DNA of 64,000 nucleotides from positions 682,001-746,000 of the forward strand of contig NZ_JBBCMA010000001.1 in assembly GCF_037152535.1 (NCBI RefSeq), written 5' to 3'. Below the pieces are notes generated by a model that was given only the letters and a program-made list of their open reading frames with translations, had not been told where the DNA came from and did not search any database. The stretch is from Leclercia sp. AS011 (GTDB lineage Bacteria > Pseudomonadota > Gammaproteobacteria > Enterobacterales > Enterobacteriaceae). The number at the start of each line of letters is the position of its first letter. The stretch's first letter is position 1. Both the position numbers and the translations under genes were made by a program. Shown piece by piece: positions 40,924 through 49,813 of the stretch.

Positions 40924-41535
40924 GTGAAATTGAGATGGTTTGCTTTTTTGATTGTGTTGCTTGCAGGATGCAGTTCAAAGCAGGATTACCAGAAACCGGA
41001 ATGGAACCCGGAAGTCCCGGTGAAACGGGCGATGCAGTGGATGCCGATCAGCGAAAAAGCCGGTGCCGCCTGGGGCGTCAGTCCGCGTCTGGTGACCGCC
41101 ATCATTGCGGTGGAGTCGGGTGGGAACCCGAACCTGGTCAGTAAATCGAACGCGGTGGGGCTGATGCAGCTGAAAGCCTCTACCGCCGGACGGGAAGTCT
41201 ACCGGCATATGGGCTGGAGCGGACAACCGTCTACCAGCGAGCTGAAGAACCCGGAGCGCAATATCTCGATGGGTACCGCTTACCTGAGCATTCTGGAGCA
41301 CGGGATCCTGCAGGGGATTGAGGATCCGGAAGTGATGCAGTATGCGCTGGTGGTCTCCTACGTTAACGGGGCAGGCGCGCTGCTGCGCACCTTCTCCTCC
41401 GATCGCAAAAAGGCGATTGCCGAGATCAACGACATGGACAAAGACGAGTTCTTTGAGCACGTCGTTAATAATCACCCGGCCCCGCAGGCACCGCGCTATA
41501 TCTGGAAAGTACAGAAGGCGATGGACGCCATGTAA
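40924..41535 (+). CDS. emtA: Membrane-bound endo-type lytic transglycosylase EmtA
   Basis: EmtA (MltE) cleaves murein glycan strands internally at the outer membrane. GTG 40924, preceded by AAGGAC, gives 203 residues ([10 protein letters not shown]). The lipobox LLAGC places lipidated Cys16. The SLT domain has catalytic Glu64 in [11 protein letters not shown], then GLMQLKAST and NISMGTAYL. Length equals E. coli EmtA. Confidence 0.96.
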   Translation: MKLRWFAFLIVLLAGCSSKQDYQKPEWNPEVPVKRAMQWMPISEKAGAAWGVSPRLVTAIIAVESGGNPNLVSKSNAVGLMQLKASTAGREVYRHMGWSGQPSTSELKNPERNISMGTAYLSILEHGILQGIEDPEVMQYALVVSYVNGAGALLRTFSSDRKKAIAEINDMDKDEFFEHVVNNHPAPQAPRYIWKVQKAMDAM

Positions 41536-41571
41536 TCCGTTGCCGGGCAGCCACGCGCTGCCCGGTCGCGA

Positions 41572-42303
41572 TTAACGCACCTTGTTGGCGCGCTCCCGCG
41601 CTTCACGCTCCAGCGAGTAGATAATCCGCTGCAGTTCCCGCTCCGGGCCCGGCCCGACATTGAGAAAACGGAAGCTCAGACGCGGCGTGGTGATGGTTTC
41701 GTTTTTGCTGTCCACCACCTTACGCTCGCTCACCGTGACCAGCTGCGCGTCGAAGAAGAAGCGACCCCAGCCGCCCATATCCAGCTCGATTTGCGAGAAA
41801 CGCATCCCCTCGACCAGCCCCTCTGGCCTGGCGCTATCCATCAGCGCGCCCATGCCGCCCAGCGACAAATCGTGGAGGCGAAAACGGAGCACGCTCTTGT
41901 CCGGCATTTTGGCTTTGCAGAAGTAGGCTGGATGCAGCGGGGCGTTGATACGGAAAAATTCCCGGCGCTGGATACACCATACCGATGCCGGCAGCGCGGT
42001 GATAAAGGCGGGCAGCCCCTGGTAAGTTCCCTGTTCCAGCTGCGGCAGGTCGAACTCTACTTTCGCCCCCTGGGTATCGGCGGCGACGGTGATGATTTCT
42101 GCGCGCAGTACCGAGCGGTTATCGTACTCCTGACTGCCCAAATCCATCACCAGCCGCTCCGGCGTTGCTTCCAGAATTTTACTGATGAACTGGTTGTTCC
42201 CCCAGCTGATACGCACGGGAACGTCCTGCTTTTGCAGATCGCGTATGACCCCTAATACAGCCAGCGGATTAGTTTTCAGGAACTGCTCACTGTAATTACT
42301 CAC
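41572..42303 (-). CDS. ycgR: Flagellar brake protein YcgR
   Basis: YcgR binds c-di-GMP and slows the flagellar motor. The 243-residue protein has an N-terminal YcgR domain (about 1-108) and a C-terminal PilZ domain with the c-di-GMP signature RREFFR (113-118) and DLSLGG (145-150). With PdeD, it is one of two c-di-GMP genes in the window. It begins 206 bp from ymgE, divergently. In E. coli it is a late flagellar gene under FliA; no sigma-28 promoter was located by eye. Confidence 0.95.
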   Translation of the reverse strand: MSNYSEQFLKTNPLAVLGVIRDLQKQDVPVRISWGNNQFISKILEATPERLVMDLGSQEYDNRSVLRAEIITVAADTQGAKVEFDLPQLEQGTYQGLPAFITALPASVWCIQRREFFRINAPLHPAYFCKAKMPDKSVLRFRLHDLSLGGMGALMDSARPEGLVEGMRFSQIELDMGGWGRFFFDAQLVTVSERKVVDSKNETITTPRLSFRFLNVGPGPERELQRIIYSLEREARERANKVR

Positions 42304-42509
42304 GCCCCAAGGCTCCTGGATAGATGACAGTCTGTGGATGCGTTATCGGCACCGGCCTGCGGAACTTAATACAAACCAGCAATTATTTTTTTGTCAGAGC
42401 CGCAATTAAGTCAGTGTACGCAAAATGGTTTTCCGGCTATTGCCTATACTTATATAACTCGCGCGGACAGGTGTTCTGCGCAAGCTTAACTCTGCAAGAG
42501 GGCATCGCT

Positions 42510-42764
42510 ATGGGTATCATCGCCTGGATTGTATTTGGTCTGATTGCTGGTGTTATCGCCAAGTTCATCATGCCTGGACGGGATGGTGGCGGCTTTATTG
42601 TGACCTGTATCCTTGGGGTCGTAGGTGCGGTTGTCGGCGGCTGGCTGGCAACGATGTTTGGCATCGGCGGCAGTGTATCCGGATTTAACCTGCAAAGTTT
42701 TCTGGTCGCCGTGGTTGGCGCCATTCTCGTGCTTCTTGTCTACAGGATGGTACGACGCGCCTGA
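42510..42764 (+). CDS. ymgE: Transglycosylase-associated membrane protein YmgE
   Basis: This 84-residue hydrophobic protein of the GlsB/YeaQ/YmgE family has three membrane helices, with the loop IMPGRDGGGF and the sequence GAVVGGWLATMFGIGGSVSGFN. The ATG at 42510 follows AAGAGG and gives the E. coli length; the upstream in-frame extension is leader. Function is not established despite the name. A strong terminator follows. Confidence 0.93.
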   Translation: MGIIAWIVFGLIAGVIAKFIMPGRDGGGFIVTCILGVVGAVVGGWLATMFGIGGSVSGFNLQSFLVAVVGAILVLLVYRMVRRA

Positions 42765-42771
42765 CAGGCGT

Positions 42772-42804
42772 AAAAACGGCTCTTATAAAGAGCCGTTTTT
42801 TTTG
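42772..42804. terminator. Bidirectional terminator between ymgE and treA
   Basis: A nine base-pair stem ACGGCTCTT / AAGAGCCGT with A-run before and eight T after suits both convergent genes. Confidence 0.9.
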
Positions 42805-42820
42805 GCCGGTTTCGGTACTG

Positions 42821-42852
42821 CCGGGTGGCGGCTACGTCTTACCCGGCCTGCG
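42821..42852. repeat. REP element before the treA end
   Basis: CCGGGTGGCGGCTACG / CTTACCCGGCCTGCG is a REP palindrome between ymgE and treA. Confidence 0.75.
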
Positions 42853-42865
42853 AAACGTCAAAACC

Positions 42866-44683
42866 TTACTGCCCGACACTCTTCTGGGTTTGTGCCGGTT
42901 CATCATTCGCCGCTGGCTGTGACGTGGACGGGGTACTGGCCGCCGGTGGCGTGGTTACCGCTGGCTGGTCACTGGTAGCCGGAGGTGTTGTTGCCGCCGG
43001 TTGATTACCGGTGGCCGCTGGGGTCGTGGTCGCCGGTTCATCGTTGGCCGCAGGCTGCTGGGCCGGTACTTTGTCGCAAGGGTTGGCCTGCGGGCAAACC
43101 AGGTCCAGCATCTTCAGCGTCACGCCGTTGGTCCAGCCAAAGCCGTCCTGCAGCGGATATTCGCCACCTCCGCCGCCCGTGCCGGTAGTGGAAACATCAT
43201 ATTTCTCCACCAGCTTCTGCTCGCGATCGTAGGTGTGCTGCACGTTGGTGAGGAAGCGCCAGGTGACGTCCATCGCTACTTTTTTATGACCGTAGTTCTG
43301 CAGGCCTTCGGTAGCTACCCACTGCAGCGGTGCCCAGCCGTTGGGTGCATCCCACTGCTGGCCGCTGTTGACGTTGGTGGTCGCAATCCCACCGGCTTTC
43401 AGCAGCTGCGCTTCGGCGGCAGAAGCCGTTTTATCCGCACGCTCCTGCGAGGCCGCCTGCACGTACAGCGGGAACAGCGCCGCGGCGGTCAGCTGATCGC
43501 GCACCTGTTTGGTTTTCAAATCGTAGTCCGCATACCAGCCCTGTTTGTCGTTCCACAGATAGCGCTCCATCGCTTTCTGACGGTCGGCTGCCAGGCCCTC
43601 GTAACGGCTGGCCGCCGCGCTGTCCCCGCCGTCCTGGCTGGCTTTCGCCAGCAGTTTTTCCATCTTGAACATCAGGGCGTTCAGATCCACCGGTACGATG
43701 CTGGTAGTGCGGATCGTTCCCAGCTGCTGCGGATCGTCCATCCAGCGCGAGCTAAAGTCCCAGCCGGAGGCTGCAGCGGAGCGCAGATCGCGGTAGATCT
43801 CTGTTGCCGGGCGGTTCGGGTATTTTTTCGCGGTGTTGATGTCATCCAGCCAGGATTCCGGGCGCGGCGTGTCGCGATTGTCCCAGTAGCGGTTAAGCAC
43901 CGCACCATCGTCCAGCTTCACCACCCGCTGGCTGGCCTGACCCGGCTGGAGGGCATCCACCCCTTCCATCCAGTAGGCGTACTCTTTTTCCATCTGCGGA
44001 CGGTATTTTTTCAGCGCCTCGCTGTCGTGGGTCGCCAGCAGTTCAACCATCAGAGAGAAGAACGGCGGCTGGGAGCGGCTCAGGTAGTAGCTGCGGTTGC
44101 CGTTAGGAATATGGCCCCAGCTGTCCAGCTCCCAGGCGAAGTTAGCCACCATATCGGCGACTTTGTCCCAGTGGCCGCTTTCAGCCAGCCCCAGCATGGT
44201 GAAGTAGCTGTCCCAGTAGTAGATCTCACGGAAACGCCCGCCCGGCACCACGTAAGGTTTTGGCAGCGGCAGCAGCGAATCCCACTTCCCGGCGGAAGAG
44301 GTGGTGCGGGTCAGCACCGGCCACAGGCCGTCGATATGCGCCCGCAGGCTCTGCCCGGCAGGCGGAACGTATTTTTCTTTTTCCGTCGGCAGGGTGAAGT
44401 TCATGTCCACAAAATGCCGCAGGTCGAAGCCGGACTGTTTGCGCTGCATGTGGTAGTCGGCAAGGATCGCCTGGGGATCGTTTTTCGGTACCGCATCGGC
44501 AAAGGTTTTCTGGTCAGGGAAAAGTTTGGCGCTTTGCACATCGTTAAACAGCGGGCCGAACAGAATATCCGGGGGCTGTTTCTGGCTGCTGGACGTGTCG
44601 TCCGCATAGCTGAAGGCGGTGATCCCAAGCAGGATGCCGCCAATCGCCAGCCGCAGTGTAGGGTGGCGTTGAGGTCTCATCAT
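42866..44683 (-). CDS. treA: Periplasmic trehalase
   Basis: TreA hydrolyses trehalose to two glucose in the periplasm, used under osmotic stress when trehalose cannot be taken up by the PTS. The protein has 605 residues; E. coli TreA has 565. A signal peptide (about 1-27, cleavage near FSYA-DD) is followed by a GH37 catalytic domain with both trehalase signatures, [15 protein letters not shown] and [10 protein letters not shown]. The extra length is a C-terminal Pro/Thr/Ala tail (about 545-605) in which the nonapeptide QPAANDEPA occurs twice. Start: first of two adjacent ATG, six bases after AGGAGA. The tail is probably unstructured. Confidence 0.95.
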   Translation of the reverse strand: MMRPQRHPTLRLAIGGILLGITAFSYADDTSSSQKQPPDILFGPLFNDVQSAKLFPDQKTFADAVPKNDPQAILADYHMQRKQSGFDLRHFVDMNFTLPTEKEKYVPPAGQSLRAHIDGLWPVLTRTTSSAGKWDSLLPLPKPYVVPGGRFREIYYWDSYFTMLGLAESGHWDKVADMVANFAWELDSWGHIPNGNRSYYLSRSQPPFFSLMVELLATHDSEALKKYRPQMEKEYAYWMEGVDALQPGQASQRVVKLDDGAVLNRYWDNRDTPRPESWLDDINTAKKYPNRPATEIYRDLRSAAASGWDFSSRWMDDPQQLGTIRTTSIVPVDLNALMFKMEKLLAKASQDGGDSAAASRYEGLAADRQKAMERYLWNDKQGWYADYDLKTKQVRDQLTAAALFPLYVQAASQERADKTASAAEAQLLKAGGIATTNVNSGQQWDAPNGWAPLQWVATEGLQNYGHKKVAMDVTWRFLTNVQHTYDREQKLVEKYDVSTTGTGGGGGEYPLQDGFGWTNGVTLKMLDLVCPQANPCDKVPAQQPAANDEPATTTPAATGNQPAATTPPATSDQPAVTTPPAASTPSTSQPAANDEPAQTQKSVGQ

Positions 44684-44911
44684 GGTTGTTCTCCTAAGTT
44701 CGCTGGGCAGCGTGGCCGCTGTCATCAATCACCTGAAAACCTTAGACGAATCTTAGCCACTTAGCGTGTCGGATAGCGCATTTTGCGCATAACCAGACAA
44801 TTTACCGTTGCGAACGAACCACAGCGAAGCCGCTGTTTTTTCTGATATATGCCGGATCAATCCCGGCATCTGCACTACCTTCATAACCAGGCTAAGTGAA
44901 AGGGAGTGCCA

Positions 44912-45700
44912 ATGAAATCCTTACCGTTGATCGTTCCAGCTATCCTGCTTCTTGTCGGCTGCGGGGCAAACAACACCCCGCCGCAGACACCTCTCCCCGG
45001 TGAAAGCACCTCCGCCAAAATGCGCACCCTGGAGACGGGTGCCCAGGTGATTCAGTCCCGTCCGCCGGTGGAGGCCATCAGCGCCTATCTCGACGGCTTT
45101 CATTTCTACAGCGGGGATAAAAACGGGCAGATGGAGGCCCACCACTACGTGACGGTGCTCAATGAAGAGGTCATGCAGGCGGTCATTTATGACGGCAATA
45201 CGAAGGATGCCCGGCTGATGGGCGTCGAGTACATCATCAGCGAGCGCCTGTTTAACACCCTGCCACCGGAGGAGAAAAAGCTCTGGCACAGCCACCAGTA
45301 CGAAGTGAAATCGGGCAGCCTGGTCGCGCCCGGCCTGCCAGCGGTGGCGGACAAGGCGCTGATGAGCAAAATCGTCAACACCTACGGCAAGACCTGGCAC
45401 ACCTGGCATACGGATCGCGACAAAACCCTGCCGCTCGGCATCCCGGCCCTGATGATGGGCTTTACCGGGGAAGGGCAGCTCGATCCCGCGCTGCTGGCAG
45501 ATCGCGATCGCCGTCTGGGGATCGATACTCAGGAGATAAAACGCCAGCGCGCGGATATTGTTGCCCACCCGGTAGCGAAGGGTGCCAATGCCTGGCAGCA
45601 GGGCGAGGTGATTCAGCTCCGGCGCGGGCAGGGCAGCGGTGAACACGGTCACGGCGACACCGCCCATTTTGGCACCTCCGAGCAGAGCCAGCAGAAGTAA
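44912..45700 (+). CDS. DUF1264 (OBAP-like) lipoprotein
   Basis: This is a 262-residue predicted lipoprotein. The signal peptide has the lipobox LLVGC and is followed by a Pro/Thr-rich spacer. The body has the DUF1264 features shared with plant oil-body-associated proteins: AYLDGFHFYSGDKNGQMEAHHY, DARLMGVEYIISERLF, LWHSHQYEVKSG and TWHTWHTDRDKTLPLG. Many conserved histidines suggest metal binding (inference). ATG 44912 follows AGGGAG. The next gene, a metallo-hydrolase, starts 21 bp after it, so the two are probably co-transcribed. Function in bacteria is not known to me. Confidence 0.85.
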   Translation: MKSLPLIVPAILLLVGCGANNTPPQTPLPGESTSAKMRTLETGAQVIQSRPPVEAISAYLDGFHFYSGDKNGQMEAHHYVTVLNEEVMQAVIYDGNTKDARLMGVEYIISERLFNTLPPEEKKLWHSHQYEVKSGSLVAPGLPAVADKALMSKIVNTYGKTWHTWHTDRDKTLPLGIPALMMGFTGEGQLDPALLADRDRRLGIDTQEIKRQRADIVAHPVAKGANAWQQGEVIQLRRGQGSGEHGHGDTAHFGTSEQSQQK

Positions 45701-45721
45701 TCACGTTGATGAGGAGGCGAG

Positions 45722-46558
45722 ATGAAGATCCATCACCTTAACTGCGGGTGCATGTGCCCGCTGGGCGGCGCATTTTACGACGGTTTCAGTAAGGGGCTGC
45801 ATGCGCACCTGGTCTGCCACTGCCTGCTGATTGAAACCGAGCGCGATGGACTGGTGCTGGTGGATACCGGCTTCGGGCAAGGGGACGTGCGCGAGCCCTC
45901 CCGGCTGTCAGGCTTTTTCCGGGTGTTGAATAACATTCAGCGCCGGGAGTCGCTGACGGCGCGCGCGCAGGTTGAGGCGCTGGGCTTCAGCGTGGCGGAC
46001 GTCCGCCATATCATTCTGACGCACCTGGATTTCGACCACGCGGGCGGGCTGACCGACTTCCCTCACGCGCGCATCCATTTAATGCAGCAGGAGATCGACA
46101 CGGCGCAGCAGCGCCACAGCTGGCTGCAGCGGGAGTGCTATCGCCCCGGGCAGTGGAGCGCCACCTCCGGCTGGGAGGGGTATCAGGTGCAGGGCGAGCG
46201 CTGGTTTGGCTTCGACGCGGTGACGGCCCTGAACGGACTGCCGCCGGAGATCCTGCTGGTGCCGCTGGCCGGACACACGCCGGGTCACGCCGGGATTGCC
46301 ATCCAGCAGCCGCAGGGCTGGCTGCTCCACGGTGGCGACGCCTGGTTTTACCGGGATGAGATGCGTCAGCCGCAGCGCCACTGCACCCCCGGTCTGCGCT
46401 TTTATCAGTGGATGATGGCGATGGACAACGATGCCCGGCGTCGCAACCAGCAGCGGCTGCGCGAGCTCTCCTGTTCGCACGCCAACGACATCACTTTTTT
46501 CTGTAGCCACGATGCGCGGGAACTGGAAAGCCTGGCGACGGTGCCAAAACCGTCCTGA
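45722..46558 (+). CDS. Metallo-beta-lactamase-fold hydrolase, AHL-lactonase-like
   Basis: This is a 278-residue metallo-hydrolase. The zinc motif is THLDFDHAGG at 100-109; the second His of the usual HxHxDH is Asp, as in a known subgroup. Further ligand regions are LAGHTPGHAGI, LHGGDAW and FCSHDARELE. The general layout resembles N-acyl-homoserine-lactone lactonases (AttM/AiiB group), but the substrate cannot be told from sequence. There is no signal peptide; the cysteine-rich start (NCGCMCPLGG) is noteworthy. It is probably in one transcript with the DUF1264 lipoprotein. Confidence 0.85.
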   Translation: MKIHHLNCGCMCPLGGAFYDGFSKGLHAHLVCHCLLIETERDGLVLVDTGFGQGDVREPSRLSGFFRVLNNIQRRESLTARAQVEALGFSVADVRHIILTHLDFDHAGGLTDFPHARIHLMQQEIDTAQQRHSWLQRECYRPGQWSATSGWEGYQVQGERWFGFDAVTALNGLPPEILLVPLAGHTPGHAGIAIQQPQGWLLHGGDAWFYRDEMRQPQRHCTPGLRFYQWMMAMDNDARRRNQQRLRELSCSHANDITFFCSHDARELESLATVPKPS

Positions 46559-46609
46559 TTACCGGAACTTAGGCGTGGCCTGCTTTTCAAGGGAGACGCT
46601 TAAAAATTA

Positions 46610-46629
46610 TACTGGATATTTGAACAGGT
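46610..46629. promoter_or_regulatory. LexA-box-like site before the Rha/KilA-C gene
   Basis: TACTGGATATTTGAACAGGT contains CTG and CAG exactly ten bases apart, with AT-rich centre and the TA start of the SOS box TACTG-TATATATATA-CAGTA. A -10-like TATACT follows at 46635-46640. It overlaps where the -35 region should be. Confidence 0.6.
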
Positions 46630-46686
46630 ATTTGTATACTATTAGAGCAAATTACCCGAGTAATGTATGAGTGAGGGGTGAAACCT

Positions 46687-47436
46687 ATGGTAATTCCTGT
46701 TCAAACTTTCCAGTCCAACAACCCGCTTGCCACTATCAGCAGCCGCGAAATCGCGCAGATGACCGGTATTGCCCATACCGAGGTGAAGCGCATGGTGAAA
46801 AGCCTGGAAACAGCGCAGCGTCTTTCGCAGCCGGTAACGGCCAGTCTGTACGAGCGCGAAGGTGAAACGCGGCAGGAGTTTTTGCTCAACAAACGAGACT
46901 CCCTGCTGACGGTTTCACGCATCTCCCCGGGCTTCACGGCTGCCATGCTGGATCGCTGGCAGGAGCGTGAAAGAAACGCCAATCTCCCGGATTTCACCAA
47001 CCCGGCAGCGGCGGCCCGCGCCTGGGCCGAGCAGTATGAAAAATGCCACCGGGCGGAGGAGCAGCTTGCGCTCTGGGCCCCAAAGGCGGTCTTTTTTGAC
47101 CAGTTCGTCAGAGTGAAAGAGGCGATGGGTTTCCGTCAGCTCTGTAAAATGCTCAAGGCCAAAGAGCCGCAGTTCCGCGAGTTCCTGCTGGAGCGCAATA
47201 TCATGCAGCGCGTCGGCGGCAATCTGGTGCCACCGCAGCACCATATCGACGCGGGCTACTTTACGCTGCACAGCGGCGTGGGCGAAAACCAGCACACCTG
47301 GTCTCAGGCGCGCTTTACCGCCCGCGGTGTGAAATGGGTGGCCGATCTCTGGTCAAAACACCTCTCCACGCTCACCATCGAGCTGCCGCGTGAGGAGCGC
47401 AGCGAGGGAACCCCCTCGCAGCAGAGCTGGCTTTAA
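46687..47436 (+). CDS. Orphan Rha/KilA-C phage-type regulator
   Basis: This 249-residue protein has the two-part build of phage antirepressors. The N-terminal Rha-like domain (about 12-90) has ISSREIAQMTGIAHTEVKRMVKSLE. The C-terminal KilA-C/ANT DNA-binding domain (about 125-230) has MGFRQLCKMLKAKEPQFREFLLERNIMQRVGG and TARGVKWVADLW. No other phage gene lies near, so it is either a domesticated remnant or a single cargo gene. The ATG at 46687 is chosen because AGGGGTG (46674-46680) covers the alternative GTG. It may be SOS-controlled through the upstream LexA-like box. Confidence 0.85.
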   Translation: MVIPVQTFQSNNPLATISSREIAQMTGIAHTEVKRMVKSLETAQRLSQPVTASLYEREGETRQEFLLNKRDSLLTVSRISPGFTAAMLDRWQERERNANLPDFTNPAAAARAWAEQYEKCHRAEEQLALWAPKAVFFDQFVRVKEAMGFRQLCKMLKAKEPQFREFLLERNIMQRVGGNLVPPQHHIDAGYFTLHSGVGENQHTWSQARFTARGVKWVADLWSKHLSTLTIELPREERSEGTPSQQSWL

Positions 47437-47452
47437 CCGCGCATCAGTCCGG

Positions 47453-48409
47453 TCAGATCTCCTGTGGGATCTGACCGGCTTCGCGTAACGCCCCCGGCGA
47501 CTGGCCGACAATCCGCTTAAACGCCCGGCTGAACGCCGCCAGCGAGCCGTAGCCAAGGCGCAGCGCCACGCTCTCAATCGCCTGATTCTCTTGACTGATA
47601 TACTGGATCGCCAGCCGCATCCGCAGCTCGGTCAGGTATTTTGCCGGCGTCGTGCCGGTGGCCGACAGAAACCGCTCGGCAAACACCGACCGCGAGGTGC
47701 CGGCCTCTTTTGCCAGCTCCGCCACGCTCCAGTTCACCCCCGGCTGCTGGTGCATGGAGTAGATCGCCCGGCTGAGGCGCGGGTCGCGCAGGACCTGGAT
47801 CCAGCCGGTGGCTTTTCCGCACCCGGCTTCCACCCAGCCGCGCACAATCAGGGCTGCCACCACGTCCGCCAGCCGGGCGAGGATCCCGGCAAAGCCTACC
47901 TGACGGGTCATGGACTCGCGCTCCATCGCCTCCAGCAGAGGGTGGATCTCCGGCCAGGTGCTCATCAGGCGGCTGACCATCATCACCTCCGGCATCGCCT
48001 TGATCAGCGGCTGCATCCCGCCGAGATCGAAATCCATACACCCACTGAATATCACCACGTTGTCGCTGTCCGGGCAGGCGTCGCAGTGGATATCGCTGAC
48101 GCTGCCGCAGATGGGCTCGCTGGGAAAGGCGGAGACCGGCGCTACCGTCGCGTCATCCCCGGAGAGCAGGGCGTGGGCATCGCCGTTGGGGATAAACACC
48201 GCATCGCCGCTGTTCAGCGCGAACCGCGCCCCGCTGTGCATCCGCAATACCGCCGGACCGCGACTGATAAAGTGGAACTGGGCTTTTCCCGCCGCCGCGC
48301 TGAAGGCCACGCCAAAGGGCGCGCTGGCCTCAATCCGGCGGTACTTCACCCCTGACAGGCGCATTCCGCGCAGCAATTCACTGATCAAATCAGGCGACTG
48401 GAGCGTCAT
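47453..48409 (-). CDS. AraC-family regulator with cupin-type sensor
   Basis: This is a 318-residue transcription regulator. The N-terminal cupin_6 sensor (about 10-195) contains GDAVFIPNGDAHAL. The C-terminal AraC double helix-turn-helix (about 215-312) contains WSVAELAKEAGTSRSVFAERF and SVALRLGYGSLAAFSRAFKRIVGQSPG. It stands divergent to a NepI-like exporter across 115 bp, a usual layout for a regulator and its target. Ligand unknown. A cysteine group (HCDACPDSDN) in the sensor is uncommon and could respond to redox or metal (inference). Confidence 0.9.
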   Translation of the reverse strand: MTLQSPDLISELLRGMRLSGVKYRRIEASAPFGVAFSAAAGKAQFHFISRGPAVLRMHSGARFALNSGDAVFIPNGDAHALLSGDDATVAPVSAFPSEPICGSVSDIHCDACPDSDNVVIFSGCMDFDLGGMQPLIKAMPEVMMVSRLMSTWPEIHPLLEAMERESMTRQVGFAGILARLADVVAALIVRGWVEAGCGKATGWIQVLRDPRLSRAIYSMHQQPGVNWSVAELAKEAGTSRSVFAERFLSATGTTPAKYLTELRMRLAIQYISQENQAIESVALRLGYGSLAAFSRAFKRIVGQSPGALREAGQIPQEI

Positions 48410-48524
48410 TTCTCTATTCCCGGACGAATAATCAATAAGTGGAGATTATATGTCATAGATCGTCCGCGGTGAACTGCCTATGCTTTGCGACATACGTCAC
48501 ATTTTCCTAACGGGAGTATTACAA

Positions 48525-49721
48525 ATGCATTCATCCATCGCCGCAAACGAGGCCAGCGCCCCGGCCAGACCCGCCTGGCGCGCGGTCTGGTCGCTGGGGC
48601 TGGGGGTATTCGGCCTGATCGTTGCCGAGTTTCTGCCAGCCAGCCTGCTGACCCCCATGGCCGCCAGTCTCGGCGTCACCGAGGGGGTTGCCGGGCAGTC
48701 GGTGACTGCCACCGCGCTGGTGGCGCTGGTCACCGGCCTGCTGATCACCTCCGCCACCAAAAGCATCGACCGCCGCTGGGTGCTGATGTTCTTCTCGGTG
48801 CTGCAAATTGTCTCCAGCCTGCTGGTCGCCTTCGCCCCCTCGCTGCATGTCCTGCTGATGGGACGCCTGCTGCTCGGCGTGGCGATTGGGGGCTTCTGGG
48901 CGATGTCCACCGCCACCGCCATGCGCCTGGTTCCCGCCAGCGACGTGCCTAAGGCACTGGCGATTATCTTCTCCGGGGTGTCGATTGCCACCGTGGTGGC
49001 AGCCCCGCTGGGCAGCTATCTCGGCAGCCTGATCGGCTGGCGCAACGTCTTTATTCTGTGCGTCGTGCCCAGCACGCTGGCCCTGCTGTGGCAGCTTTGG
49101 GTACTCCCGTCGATGCGCCCGGAGAACAGCGGCAGCCTCAGCACTCTGTGGCGCGTCCTGCGTCGCCCGGGAATGGTGGGTGGCCTGCTGGCGACCATTC
49201 TGATCTTCAGCGGCCATTTCGCCTTCTTTACCTATCTGCGTCCCTTCCTTGAGACGGTGGGGCAGGCGAGCGTTGAAACCATCTCGCTGATCCTGCTGGG
49301 CTTTGGCGTGGCGAACTTCGTCGGGACCTCTATCGCCGGGCATCTGCTGGCGCGCAACCTGCGTCTGACCCTGGCGCTGGTGCCCTTTGCGATGGGGATC
49401 CTGGCCCTGCTGATGGTGGCCTTTGGGCATCTGGCGCTGGTCGACGCTCTGCTGGTGAGCCTGTGGGGCTTTGCCTTCGGTCTGGTGCCGGTAGGCTGGT
49501 CAACCTGGCTGGCGACCACCGTCACCGATGAGGCCGAAAGCGCGGGTGGCCTGATGGTTGCGGCGATCCAGTTGGCGATCGGTGCCGGTGCGGCAGGGGG
49601 CGGGGCGGTGTTCGATCTCAACGGGGCGAGCGGCGTATTCACCGCCAGCGGCGTGCTGCTGGTGGCGGCGATGGTGATGGTCTTTGCCGGGGTACGGGTG
49701 AAACCGGTAGCCGCTGAGTAA
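48525..49721 (+). CDS. DHA1-family MFS exporter, NepI-like
   Basis: This 398-residue major facilitator has twelve helices and is close to E. coli NepI, the purine ribonucleoside exporter (shared VAEFLPASLLTPMAASLGVTEGVAGQSVTAT, LGGFWAMSTATAMRLVP-type and GLVPVGWSTWL stretches). Because divergence from NepI is clear, purine nucleosides are only one possible substrate; arabinose/drug exporters of the same group are alternatives. ATG 48525 follows CGGGAG; the upstream in-frame residues are leader. It is probably controlled by the divergent AraC protein. Confidence 0.87.
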   Translation: MHSSIAANEASAPARPAWRAVWSLGLGVFGLIVAEFLPASLLTPMAASLGVTEGVAGQSVTATALVALVTGLLITSATKSIDRRWVLMFFSVLQIVSSLLVAFAPSLHVLLMGRLLLGVAIGGFWAMSTATAMRLVPASDVPKALAIIFSGVSIATVVAAPLGSYLGSLIGWRNVFILCVVPSTLALLWQLWVLPSMRPENSGSLSTLWRVLRRPGMVGGLLATILIFSGHFAFFTYLRPFLETVGQASVETISLILLGFGVANFVGTSIAGHLLARNLRLTLALVPFAMGILALLMVAFGHLALVDALLVSLWGFAFGLVPVGWSTWLATTVTDEAESAGGLMVAAIQLAIGAGAAGGGAVFDLNGASGVFTASGVLLVAAMVMVFAGVRVKPVAAE

Positions 49722-49728
49722 ATTAGTC

Positions 49729-49808
49729 TGCCCGACGGCGCTAACGCTTGCCGGGCCTACGATTTTTGTTATTCGTAGGCCGGGTAAGGCGAAGCCGCCA
49801 CCCGGCAA
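49729..49808. repeat. BIME (paired REP elements) between two transporter genes
   Basis: GCCCGACGGCGCTAACGCTTGCCGGGCCTAC (49730-49760) and the opposite-facing GTAGGCCGGGTAAGGCGAAGCCGCCACCCGGCAA (49775-49808) form a pair between convergent genes. It marks the left edge of the indole-acetate region. Confidence 0.85.
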
Positions 49809-49813
49809 TGTTG

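Noticed and set aside
43001..44764. 587-codon open frame antisense to treA
   Set aside because: Exact shadow of a well-conserved trehalase gene in GC-rich DNA; its translation is low-complexity Arg/Gly/Val-rich and resembles no family.
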